This document shows positions 11,618 to 22,596 of a DNA stretch of 64,000 bases, in pieces. Numbering within the stretch: position 1 is the first letter of the stretch; each line of letters begins with the position of its first letter. Location: contig JYIP02000002.1 of NCBI GenBank assembly GCA_001051155.2, positions 2,239,583 through 2,303,582 of the forward strand, read 5' to 3'. A program made the translations under genes and the position numbers. The stretch comes from Chrysoporthe austroafricana (taxonomy: Eukaryota > Ascomycota > Sordariomycetes > Diaporthales > Cryphonectriaceae). The notes under the pieces are model-generated. The model did not search any database and had not been told where the DNA came from. It saw only the letters and a program-made list of their open reading frames with translations.

Positions 11618-12936
11618 GGTCGGGTCTGTAAAGAGGTCGCGGTTGTGGTCATCGTCTCGCCCCTGCGGCACCCGTCCAGAGCCAGCTGGAACCGGTCTGT
11701 CAGGCCCGCCGGCGTCGGGGCAGCTCCGCTGGGCGGCGCAGCTCGTGTCGGCCGGGTCGGGGAGGGTCGGAGAGGAGGATTCGGGCTCGTCCGCAGGCGA
11801 GGACGGCTGCGGCCTCGATCGCGATCGTCTCGGGGCGCGGAAGTCGGGCACGATGAGGACTCTGGGCTGGCGGGTGTGGAGAGGCGTGTGGTGCTGTCGG
11901 GCGCACGAATCAGTACCAGCTATGAGGGGAACCAACCGACCGTGCACGCAGTCTGAGGCGAAACGAGCTAGCGGTGATCCTGACGCTTGACCGGCCGGCC
12001 CTGCACGCACCGGCCTCGAACACCAGGCCCACGCCGTCGGTACCAACTACCACCGAACCGATGGGCCGCCCACAACGAGGAAACTAAGTAAGGGTCTATC
12101 AATGAAGGTCGAAACTCACAGCTACGCTCCGCGAAAGGGTCCACGCCTCGGCAATGAGGTGCAGTCTGGCACGCAGGCACGCAATGGCGCTTGCATCTGT
12201 CTGCGCTCCCTCTAGGATCGCCCTCGACCTATGCACGGCCCTCGTCGAGCGGCGGCTCAGCGGCCAGCCATAGGTGTCGCTTGCGGCGAAAGCCTGAACC
12301 TCGGCCGCGGCCATTGTGGGTTGTTGCAGAGGCGGGCGCGCGGTGTGGCTCGGCGGTAAGACTCATGGGGCTCTCGATGCGCCGGGGCGAAGGAGCGCGG
12401 AGGAGGTCGTGGTCGTAGTCGTGGTCGTCGGGCGGGATTTCGGTGGTGCGCGCGTGCGTTGCGTGCTCGGAAGTGAGGGCGAGAGTAGTGAAGGAGGATG
12501 CCTGGACCTACAAGCTGCCGACGGCCGTGTGAGCGAGCTGCTTGCTGGTGGTGGTCGCGATCCGACTACCCGACGAATACACCGAAGACGGTGATCGACG
12601 CCACAAGCGGTGGCCCCCTTTTTATTATTCCGCTCCTGCTTCCTCCTTCGGCGTCTCTTACGAGATAACGGCTTGGGGGGACAAACAAAAAAATTGTATG
12701 CAGGGAGGCAGAGGGAAGGGGGCCAATGCGACTCCTGGACTGGATGGATGGAGGGGCGAAATCGTGTCTGGTTGGACTGGCGAAGGGATGGCAAGCAGTG
12801 CGACACCACTCACCTCTTCATTAAATCGCCTCTGCGGCCTGTACCTGTGATACCTCAGCGTGTCCCGTAGTTACCACGCAGGATAGCTCATGGGGATGCC
12901 AGCAGAGGAGGCGCGTTCGTGTGCCACAGAAGAAAA

Positions 12937-12942
<6 letters not shown>
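11618..12942. other. Upstream region of the giant gene
   Basis: The giant gene's frame continues open upstream of 11617 to about 12046. The composition is low-complexity and Pro/Arg/Ser-rich and looks more like leader than conserved protein. Either a long 5' leader or an N-terminal extension is possible. Nothing convincing is seen from 12050 to 12942. Confidence 0.4.
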
Positions 12943-12974
<32 letters not shown>

Positions 12975-13049
12975 AGGACAGGGGCACCCGCAGGCGGCCA
13001 ACGGANGGATAAACATGGGGGAGGAGAAAGAAGGGGAGGGCGTGGAGAA

Positions 13050-13099
<50 letters not shown>
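12943..13099. repeat. Two long poly-A runs around a single N
   Basis: A run of about 30 A (from about 12943) and a run of 49 A (13051-13099) flank a 77-base stretch that contains an N at 13006. This looks like an unresolved homopolymer or consensus problem, not biological sequence. Confidence 0.75.
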
Positions 13100-13101
<2 letters not shown>

Positions 13102-14300
13102 GCAGATGGGCGAAACTCGCGGCGTTCATGCAAGGAGGACGGATGGATAATGCACCCTGCCCTTGCTCGCGGCCCAGCACACACGGCGAAACAGCACGGG
13201 CGATTATAAGCAAGCCTCTAAGACGACAGACAGACAGGCAGGTAGACAGTACCACCTCACAGACCGGTCACCACTCGTCCCATGTGGACGGCCACGCAGA
13301 GGAATGCACTCCCACACGAGACGCACGACCGCCCTGATCTGTCTGATCTTTGATGCGACCTGGCCTGGCCTGGCAGCGTGCGCATGAATGGAATGAATAG
13401 AATGAATGGGATTGAGTGGGGAGGGCGCAGTACAATGTAAAAGTAAAGTGCCCGGTAAAGCACATGTCCCAGTACCACAACGGCCGAATTCCCAGCCAGC
13501 GTCACTGATGGAGGGATGGATGGACGGGTGGATGGGTGGGTGGATGGAGATGGATGGATGGCTGGGGATGGATCGCTCGTGGGTGGGTCGCCCTCGTCGC
13601 CCTCGTCGCCCTCGTCACCCTCGTCACCCACTCGAACCCCTGCGCATTGTCAGGTTGTATAAGTGAGTTAGGCGGTAGGGCACTATTAGTGGCTGCAATA
13701 GCAGGTATACCCAGTATGACACCTGCTTGGGTGGATGCAGCCTCCCGTAGCTACTTGCTACCGTTAGTTAGTGGCAGCCCGCAGTAATTTACTACTTACC
13801 CAGTACCCAGTGTAGTAGTAGTAGTATAAGACTGCGGCATACTGGGCAGTATGTACTGGGTAAGAGTACAGTATCAGAGTATCAGAGTATGTGCAACCCA
13901 ACAAACGTGACGGGCCTGGGGTCCCAATCGAGAAAGTCGGAGGGCCCTGGAGGGGTTACATACCCTAGTAGCAGCGCTGGGCACTACCATACTGGGTAGT
14001 AGGTAGTACGGTACTCCATACCCACATGCCACACGTAGTTGTCGACCCCACCCACTGCCCACCCCGGCAAGCCCTGGGTCAGGGTAGGTATCGGGTATGT
14101 ACTGGGTACCATAGTACACGCTACGGAGTACGGAGTATGAAGCACCTTACTTCTTAGGGCATCACACACACCACACACCACCAACGGACCACCACCACCA
14201 CATACCGCACACCACCCACAACACACACACACACAAAAAGAGAGAGACAAACACACACACACATACACACACACTATCTTTTGCCCCTTCTGGTCCTCTA
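13100..14300. repeat. Microsatellite and minisatellite cluster in a gene-free spacer
   Basis: In order: a GGAT/GGGT-type tetranucleotide tract (about 13505-13575), a 9-bp minisatellite of GTCGCCCTC/GTCACCCTC (about 13588-13632), a segment rich in TACTGGGTA, GTAGTA and TACGGAGTA words (about 13690-14140), and a CA/CCA microsatellite (about 14160-14275). No gene is evident. Confidence 0.8.
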
Positions 14301-16812
14301 GTGCAGGTTCAGGTCACCCGATGCAGGCGCGCCTGGGTGCATGCAGATGCATCGCGCTGGTCCTGTGCGACAGTGTGCCTGGCCTTGCTCACCGGGTGAA
14401 TATGGCGGCATCTCATCCGGAACGGCGATCTTCTAGGGCACACCTCCTCCTCCTCCCCGGCCAGCCAGCGACCTCTCGTCGTTTGAAACAGTGGATCGGG
14501 TCCTCTGCGCGCACACGCCCACCCGCGCACCCGCCCACACAGCACGCACCAGATCTGAGTGAGGCCCGCTTCTCGAATCTCGTCCCGCCGCGCCGTCTGT
14601 GCTCCGACTGGGTACGCACAGCAGCCCCAGCGTCTCGGGCTTGACCATGGTCATGGGCCTCAGCTGTCCTAGTGCCTGTGCGCGTCTCCGGGTTCCGGTC
14701 GACGACCCTGGGGAGCGTGCAACACCGCAGGGCCGTCGCCCGGATGTAACGCGAAGAGAGTGGGAGGCGGGCAGGTAGGACGCACGAAGTCCCATCAGGG
14801 GACCTCGGCCTCGCCAGGGTCTGCTGTGTTCGCCGCCGCTGCCGTCGTCTCCAAAAAGCTGGCACTATACGACGTCTGGGGGTGGCGGCCCTGCTGAACC
14901 CACTTGGGCAGGGAGGGTCTGATGGATCTGTCCATGGTCATCATCGCGGGACGCGCTGCGGGACACGGCGGGTCTCGTCATGACGCTGAGCGCCCCCCCC
15001 CCCCGGCGGCGACGACCAGCCTCAGCCAGGCTTTTCTCTCCTGCCGCTCTCGACGTCTCGGCGGGCCTCCGGCATCCAGTAGGGGCCGGTTGGGTTGCCG
15101 CAGCGAGCTCTCGCCACAGCCAGAATTGGATATACTCCTCCAGGCCCGTTTCGGTACCCGATGGACTCGAGGTACTCAGTACGGTGAAAGCAGCGTCAGC
15201 CGCCAGATGCAGCTTCCACCCGGTCCGAGGACCCTGCCTGACGGACACCAAATCTTGCATGGCACCGCAGACAATGCTACCACCTGCGCCAGAGGGCGAC
15301 CTCGGGAGCTAGAAAGCCAGTGCATGCATAAAGGCAATATGCGGCCGCTCCCCAAGGACCAGTCAGCCCGCCTGGCTCGGACGGGGATGGCTGCGTCTTC
15401 ACCGCCAGAGTTTCCACGCCGCCCGTCGCGCGCGCCGTCGGACAGCGTACATAGCGCGCAGCGGGACTCGAAACGGCCAACGAGCAAATTGCGCCGGCAA
15501 AAAAAAAAGAAGAAGGCAACCGACGAAAAGAGAAATAGTTTGGCCCCACCGGCTGGGCATGCGCGACATCTGGTGATGCCGCCCCCCAGCAGCTGATACA
15601 TACATACCTTAGCAGAGACACGTTTCCGTGCATACAGGCAATCCTGTCTCCATACGACTGGGTATAATACGTGCTCCACGGCGGTGAGGGCAAGACTCTT
15701 TGACTCATGAGGCAGCGATGCGTCTCCTGGCGCGCGCCGTGTGGATCCTGCCGTCTCGCGGCCTCTCGTCCAACGGTTCCGTGCTGCCAGCATCTCCTCA
15801 CTGCCTCGGAGTGTCCCTCCTGCTGAGCACTTTCTCTCTCGGCCTCGTGAGCGAGGGACTCGGCCTCGTCGACCGTCGGTGGCGTCGAGGATGGAGAAGC
15901 CGTCGGAATGGACTGCCGGCCGCGGTGCCCCCCTCGCCCCCAGCTCCATCCCGCGAACAGGTCCAGCCGCACCCGCGCTCATGGCTGGCTCACCGGCCCA
16001 GCTGATGTAGAGTCGCAGGGGCGCAGTGAGACTGCTTTTGGCTGCGCGCACGCCCAAATATAGCATCACGAGTGCAGCGCAGACACCTCACTTTCCGTGC
16101 CGGATTCCATACCGGCCGGCTGCTAGATTCCTGCACGGCTCTCCTCGATCCACGTGCAGGCCGACCCAGCTTCACCCATCTTACCCTCGAGCCTTCTAAA
16201 TGGGGCCCTAGCCCTCCACATCGCCCAAAAAAAGATGATCGTGTGCTTCGTAGTGCGCCAGCGCCGTCCCTTCGTCAAGCCAGCTTCCGCCGCTGAGCCC
16301 TGCGCGGCAGATCCTCAGCTGCCACCCGCTCTCGACGTATCCGGCTCGCATGCCCAATTTCAACTTTAAGGATCTTCAACCACCACGCTCTTAAGAGACT
16401 AGACAGCTGATGCTCATTCCATCTGTGCTGTCTATCTGCTCCTCGACTCGAGATCCAGGGTCTTGTTTCAGCGTTAGCCTTGGGCGGAACGGCTGTGTTT
16501 GGTGTCGCGCCTTGCCAGTTGCGGCTCATCATTACTCTGAGGATTCCTAGCCTGGGCCCACGACGTGACGACCTCCATAGCAGCTGGGCATCACTCTCGA
16601 GCCGGCGCACGTCTTGTCGGGACGACGTTACGAACGCGTTCACAGCCCTGTCTAACACCGAAGAGACCCCGCCGGCGGAGTAAGCAGCAGAAACCACTGT
16701 CCGTCTCGCGGCTCCGCAAGTGGGCCACGGTGCCAAGCATCACCATCAACCTCAAGCCGCACCTCTGCGCGCTGTTCCCATCCCCATCCCCAGCCTGGCC
16801 TGCCCGCCCACC
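14301..16812. other. Intergenic spacer, about 2.5 kb
   Basis: Long overlapping open frames occur on both strands because of high GC. None has a domain, coherent composition or good splice structure. The last few hundred bases are probably the promoter and 5' leader of the gene at 16813. Confidence 0.4.
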
Positions 16813-17406
16813 ATGCCCGCCACCTTCGACCTGACGCTCCACTTCCCCCTGCCGCCGGCCCTGGCCCCCGAGATCGTCGTCTCCAACCTCCACGCCTACG
16901 TGCCCCTCATCCGGCCCAACCCGTACCTGCAGGACTTCACGCGCCTCCCCGTCGACCTGGCCGACCTCATCGCGGACCCCTTCTTCACCGAGGACGGCAC
17001 CAACATCGTCTCCTACGAGGTCCACGACCGCATCCCCGTGCTCCTCGGCCTGACCAAGGACCTCCGGTTTCCCGCCATCTTCCAGAGCTTCGCCGCGGGC
17101 GTGCGCGTCCGCGTCGACGCCGCCGCCGGCACGCGGGTGCGGAGCATCTACGAGGTGTGCCGCCGGCGGTGGGTGGACGAGGAGGGGGCAGGGGCCGCGG
17201 CGCCCGGCGCCCGGCGCCCCGGCGGCTGGGAGCTCGTCGAGCGGTCGCACGTCGAGTGCAGCGCCGTCCTGAAGCCGTTCATCATGCGCAGCTTCGAGGC
17301 CGCGCACAGGGACCTGTGCCGCAAGGTCCTCGACAACATCGTCGGCGCGACGCAGAAGGACCTGCCACCGCTGCCGGACGAGGCGAGGGGGGGCGGCCGT
17401 GCCTAA
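16813..17406 (+). CDS. DUF7053-like protein (START/Bet v1-like fold predicted)
   Basis: The single exon encodes 197 residues. I chose the ATG at 16813 because it lies in a strong context (CCCACC before ATG), although the frame opens earlier. The layout matches small fungal DUF7053 proteins: an N-terminal strand (TFDLTLHFPLPP), a helix with a VPLIRPNPYLQDF motif, then YEVHDRIPVLLGLTKDL and alternating strands, a variable Gly/Ala/Arg-rich loop (about residues 125-140), and a C-terminal helix beginning LKPFIMRSFEAAHRDL. This pattern suggests a lipid- or hydrophobic-ligand-binding cavity, but no substrate is known. The family call rests on remembered motif order, not on a profile search. Confidence 0.65.
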   Translation: MPATFDLTLHFPLPPALAPEIVVSNLHAYVPLIRPNPYLQDFTRLPVDLADLIADPFFTEDGTNIVSYEVHDRIPVLLGLTKDLRFPAIFQSFAAGVRVRVDAAAGTRVRSIYEVCRRRWVDEEGAGAAAPGARRPGGWELVERSHVECSAVLKPFIMRSFEAAHRDLCRKVLDNIVGATQKDLPPLPDEARGGGRA

Positions 17407-18250
17407 CGCGGGCCCCGGCGCCTAGGGAGCGGCGTCCCGGGGGGAGGGTGTTTCTCTTGTCATTGATAGGGAGTGGGGGTATGGGTTTGGTGTTCTGGCG
17501 CCCTGTGGACTTGCGATCGGGAACTCTCATTGGGATGATACCCGGGCTACGGGGTGTCTGGTCGGGGAATTATGTATTTCTTGGGGTGTCTAGCATTCTT
17601 TTTTCCTCGGTGAGATCTCGGTAAGATCTCGGGCGTGCGAAGCTGACGATTCGCTTCCTGCGTGTATATACTCCCGCAGTCTATGGACGCTCAGGTGGCG
17701 GCTGCTCATATATGACCACCACCTATCACCTCTAGCTACCTCCCACCGCTTGCACTGCACGATGAGGAACCGCCCCCCCCCCCGCCGAGGGCTCTGGAGA
17801 GTATGAACCAACTTCAGTGCGCTGACCCGCCCCACGCTCAGCTCCTCCGATCCAGCCCGCACCCCTCCAGCCCCGCGAACTAGATCCCGAGGATGCCTGT
17901 TGTCTTTGTTTGCGTTCACGTCGCCTGGCCAGTGTGAAATCCAGGCCCGCCGAGGGTCCTGAGGAGACGCAGTCCGGGGCACGCCCAGGGGCTGGAGAGG
18001 AGTTTGGGGAGAGGGCAGGGTGGAGTGGGCGTAGGGAGCCATTCGCGGTGCTACCTGCTACCGCCATTAGTGAGGATTGAGATAGCTGAGTGGAAGGCGT
18101 TGTTGGGCATGGAGCGCTCGAGAAACTGGTAGAGGCCCTGGCCCTGTGAGATCTGATCTGTCAAGTGAGGCGGCCACGGATGAGAGGGGGGGGGGATTCT
18201 GTGTTCCACAAAGGGCGCGCAAAGCTGGCGCCTTGACCTCCCATTCACTG
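17407..18250. other. Intergenic spacer
   Basis: The 3' flank of the DUF7053-like gene is followed by low-information sequence with short C and G homopolymers. No gene is supported. Confidence 0.45.
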
Positions 18251-18549
18251 CTTAGCAAAAATTCTGTGTCCAGACACAGAATTTTGGATGCCTCAGCGAG
18301 GACCGCCTCCGCAGCACAGACCACCGCCGAGCCCTTCTGCCGGCGCATGTTCGACCCATTCCATCCACCCATCGTTCGATGCGGCTCAGCTCTTGTTTCG
18401 CAAAAGGCCGCAAGACATGTTTTCTGTGGCCAGGTTGAAGAAGCACCTCAAACGCTGGGGGCGGCCAAAATGACTGGCCCACGATCCGTGGCAGAGGTCG
18501 CCCTCGGCGGCGAACTCGTCTACATCCACCTGGCCGAGAACCGCTACGC

Positions 18550-18725
18550 AGCGACGGAACGAAAAGACGTACAGCAGTCGTCATGCCGACGCCCAGCGTC
18601 GCGGCCTCCTCGAAGCTGAGGTTGTCCGGGATCCTGATCGTCGCCGCGTCGACCGGCGTGCGGACGTACTCTCCGAAGGCGCCGTGCTGGAGGTCCTTCC
18701 TATCCTCCCAGCACCGCGGGCACAG
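18550..18725 (-). pseudogene. Fragment of a medium-chain dehydrogenase/enoyl reductase
   Basis: The minus strand encodes about 50 residues typical of zinc-independent medium-chain reductases of the fungal trans-enoyl reductase type: HGAFGEYV, then a linker, then IPDNLSFEEAATLGVGMTTA. In intact members this segment sits just before the nucleotide-binding Rossmann domain. Here the frame diverges straight after TTAV into unrelated Arg/Gly-rich sequence, and there is no GxGxxG motif. Upstream, the expected GroES-like N-terminal half is absent, although the frame stays open to 18875. I read this as a relic, not a functional gene. Confidence 0.65.
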
Positions 18726-18875
18726 GCAGGCCCTGAACCGCGGCCTCATCAATGCCTGTGCCGACCAGGGTCCTGTAGGTGGGTGCCATGGTAGACATGA
18801 ATGGAGGGGGAAAGACAGAGAGAAAGATGATGAACTGCTGGCCGACGAGATCGTGGGATGGTCTTCAGATGACAA

Positions 18876-19457
18876 GACCGCTTCGGTGTCTCAGGTAGGC
18901 GTCGCAGAGCAAATATAAGGAATTCCTGCTCGGGAGGGGATGTTCCAGATTACAATTCGATACTGTGTACCTCGAGCAGTCACGTTAGCCCCCTCCGCTG
19001 CAACCATTCGACCTCCTCCAAAAAGACGCACGAAACTGCAGACCTCACCTCGCAGGAGCAGGATGCCAGCTGGGTGGAAGGAAGGCAGCAGAGACGAGAA
19101 TACCAGAGGATAAATAAGGGCCGTAGATGCGTAGGAATCCAAAAAAAAAAAAAACTAAATATTGGTGGTATCTAAAAAGCGTAAAAAGTCCACAACGGTC
19201 TATAAAACGAAGTGATTGGCGGGTGCCATGCCAGAAGACCAAGAACACACCATGAGAAAAAACAAGAATGATATCAAGAAGCTGCAGGTCCCGCCGCCCG
19301 CCGCCCCGGACGCCTTAATGCGCGGGCGCGACGTCCTCGCGAGAAACACCTCCGCAACGCCGCCCGGTCGTCGAAAAATAATAACACCAACCCCGATTGT
19401 ATGATGAATTGCACAGTGTGTGTGTGCCGCGCAGGAGAACCGGGCAGGGGGGACTCC
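18876..19457. other. Spacer and likely CRZ1 3' untranslated region
   Basis: No gene is seen. A poly-A run lies at about 19141-19154. The part nearest 19458 is probably transcribed as the CRZ1 3' end. Confidence 0.4.
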
Positions 19458-21296
19458 TCATCCCCGCCTCGGTCCTGAGCCGTAGTCACTGGCGTAGCCG
19501 ATCTCGCCGAAGCCCTCGCCCATGCCGCCGGGGCCGAAGCCGGTGCCGGGGCCGGAGACGTAGCCGGTGTCGTCGTCCTCGCCGAGCTCCGACGCGTCGA
19601 AGCTGGACCGGCCCGAGAGCTCGTCCTCGATGCCGCTGCCGTCGCCCTGCATGCTCGGGGCGGCCCAGTCCATGTTCGCCAGCGCGGGGTACTGCGCCAG
19701 CAGCGCCTGCGGCAGCATGTAGCCGCCGGGCGCCTGGAAGCCGCCGTTGTCCATGCCGGGCTGCGCCATGAGGCCGCCCATGGCCATCTGCTGCTGCTGC
19801 GCCGCGGCGGCCTGCTGCTGTGCCATGCGCTGCTCGCCCCACTGGCGCTGCCGCTCCAGCATCTCCTCGTCCAGGAGGGGCTTGATGCAGATCCTGCCGG
19901 CTTCCGACCGGAAGTGTCGTCCGAGGGCGTCGGCACGGGCGAACCGCCGGCCGCAGCCCCACTGCCCGCCGGCCTTGAGGTCGCCCTTGCACACAAACTT
20001 CTTCTCGCCCGAGTGGAGACCCTCGTGGCGCTTGCGATCGTGCTGCCGGGCGAAGGCCTTGCCGCAGACGGTGCACACAAACGGCCGCTCGTCGGTGTGG
20101 GTGCGCAGATGAGACCGGAGGTTGTAAGCGCGGGTAAACCGCTTCGGGCAGAGGCTGCACTGGAAGGTCGCCGGGTGCTTCTGCACCCGCTTGGGGCCTG
20201 ACGGCTCACCGGGCTCCGGCTCGGCAAGGCGCAGGGCCAGCACGTTGTTCGGCACTGCCGACGTGGACTGGCGTCTCCCTCTGGGCGAGACGGACTGGCG
20301 TTCGAGCGGCGACAGTGACCTGGGCGAGTCGCCCCTGCCCGGCGAGAGGTCCGCGCCGAGATGGGGCGACAGGGAGCTGGTAGACGACCGCTGGCTCAGC
20401 GAGCTGGTGTTGTAGGGATCGGTGACGGCTCGCTGCCGACGGCGACCTGCATCTGGGTTAGAACGCGCGCAACGACGGCGACGACGGTGGCTGGAGACGG
20501 CATACCTCTATCAGGTGGTGTAAGGGCGTCGGTGTCAACAAAGGAGGACCTGCCCTCGAAGCTGTTCCGCACGGGAGGGGCCTGGACGATGTTGATGGTC
20601 GGGGCGAGCGGGTAGTTCTGTGCTCCGTCCGACGTCTGCGGCAGCGACGGGAAGGCCTCTGCGGCCTGCATCCCGTACGGCTGAGGGGCGCCGCTCGCGA
20701 AGCCGTTGCTGCCCAGAGTGTAGTTCTGCTGGTTCATATCGGACATCTGCTGAGGGAGGATGCGGGGGGACATGGCAGGGCTGTGAGACGGGCTGCGCGC
20801 CTGGTCCGAGATGGTGAAACTACCGATGCCGTGCAGCTCCTGGATCACGCTGGGGTCCTGGGGGCGCTGCATGGGAGACCGGTTCGGGTCGCCGTGGTCG
20901 AAGCTGTCGCTGACGGCGAGGTTGGGCGAGGGGACGCCGACGGACGAGACCTCTGAGAACTCGGAGGGGCTCCTCCGGTGCGAGCGGAACTGGTTCCAGT
21001 CCTGGCCGGGCAGCAGGGCAGCCTCCGGGCCGAGCGACACGTTTCTGGAGTGGCCCGGGGAGGGCACGAACTGGTGCTGGTTGAAAGAGGGCGAGTGGTG
21101 GCCGGGCTGGGCTTCTAGGTTCAGCATGTGAGGAGGTGTGGGCTGGTGAGAAGAGGCCTGCGCCATGTTGTTGTTGTCGGGACTGCCAATGGGCTGGCCG
21201 AGGCCTGGGTCGCCGGCAAACAACGGCGTGTTCAGCTGCTCCTCGCCGGCGGAGGACGGGAAGATGGTGAAGTCGTTCCCGAAGTCGGCCTGCTGC

Positions 21297-21330
<34 letters not shown>

Positions 21331-21649
21331 CGAAGGCGGCGAGGTCGTCTATCCCATTCGACGGGGAGAAGCCGCCGTAGGAAGTATCGCCGGAGAAGGA
21401 CTGCGCCTGCTGGGGGTCCAGGAAGCCGGCGGCGCCAGGATTAAAGGCAGAGAAGTCAGGGGCGGCGCCGGTGAACTGTTGGGATGACGAGGAGTCGAGG
21501 TCAATGCCGAGGCCGATGCTGGAGGTCTCGGCTGGGTCGAAAGGCCGGGCAGGGGAAGGCGAGTGGCTGTTCCTTATATGCGGGTGCTGGTGGTGTCCAG
21601 TAGCAGCAGAGGGGGAGCGGCCCCGGTTCTGCGACGGGTCCATGATCAT
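19458..21649 (-). CDS. CRZ1: Calcineurin-responsive C2H2 transcription factor Crz1
   Basis: Two exons (21649-20506 and 20452-19458) are joined in phase 1 across a 53-nt intron with a GTATGC donor and CCCAG acceptor, giving 712 residues. The N-terminus carries the conserved GRSPSAATGHHQHPH block, then a polyglutamine tract (about residues 105-119) and long Ser/Pro-rich disordered regions. PTINIV near residue 348 fits the PxIxIT calcineurin-docking consensus. Exon 2 holds Ser-Pro clusters and then the DNA-binding domain (about residues 472-545). This has two classical C2H2 fingers (FQCSLCPKRFTRAYNLRSH and FVCTVCGKAFARQHDRKRH) and a degenerate third, ending RRFARADALGRHF. In fungi Crz1 is dephosphorylated by calcineurin, enters the nucleus and activates calcium, cell-wall and ion-stress genes. 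The first ATG (21649) and a second two codons later are equally plausible starts. Confidence 0.95.
20453..20505 (-). other. CRZ1: CRZ1 intron
   Basis: The 53-nt intron has donor GTATGC and acceptor CCCAG, with a TTCTAAC branch-point-like sequence just before the acceptor. Removing it restores the frame into a Ser-Pro-rich segment and then the zinc fingers. Confidence 0.85.
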
Positions 21650-22549
21650 CTAGTATATACTCAGGCGGTAGTATAGCAGAGGTGTATATTGTATATGCTT
21701 GTACTCCGGGAGACGGGGCCCGGGGCCAAGCTGGGCGGACGTGAACCCCTGGGTGACCTGGGGGACCTGCGGTAAGGGAGCAACGAGTTAGTGTGGGTAA
21801 CGGGGGGGGAGGGGGTGGATGGTGTGTGCGCGAGTGTGTCTGGCGTGTGGCGTGTGTGTGTCCGTCCTTGTCCTGCCCGCTCTTGGGGTGTTTCCGAGAT
21901 TAGAACAGTGAGGTATGCGCGAGGCAGTTTTTCTCGAGTCAGCGCGGCAGACTCGAGCGTGGCGGAGCAGCAGAGGTGAGCGAGGAGAACGAGGCTGTGC
22001 CGGGTGGATGCGCCTGCACCGCACCCGCGCTGCAGCGCGCGAAAAGCTGACGGCCCAAACCCACCAGGACTGGGGACCACGGCCCTATCAGAGCCCACCA
22101 CCTCGCCGTGCTGAGACACCTCCCCGGCGCCGGTAGCGCTGGGCACGCAGCGACGCACACAGGAGAGCGGTAAGGGCCGCCCGTACTGGACGGTCCAACC
22201 TGATGCCGACATGCACGAGCAGGGCGACGGGGGGTGGGGGGTCCGCCGGTGCCTGGGCCTGGGCTTGGACGTCTGGTGGTTTGTGCGCCTGGGAGAGAGA
22301 GAGACAGACAGACAGACAGAGAGACAGAGGTAGAGGCGATGTATCTCCCCGCGCGCAGGCCGTCGCAGGTGGCACATGCAAGCTCTCGCTTCTCGTCTCG
22401 TCTCGTCTCGTCAGGGGTGCGCGCGCCGTGGGCAGCGCGAGCAGCCCGGCCAGGCTCGCAGTCCTCGGCCCTTTTCGGTATTTCCTTAAAGGGGGTTTTG
22501 TCCCCAGGAGGTGAGCGGAGGATCTGCTCGCCACGAGCAGCCCCTGCGA

Positions 22550-22596
<47 letters not shown>

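Noticed and set aside
13588..13632. 9-bp tandem repeat as a possible CRISPR-like array
   Set aside because: Units are contiguous with no unique spacers and the genome is fungal. It is a minisatellite.
15176..16069. 297-codon minus-strand frame in the spacer
   Set aside because: No domain, uneven composition, overlapping frames of equal quality on both strands, and no splice evidence.
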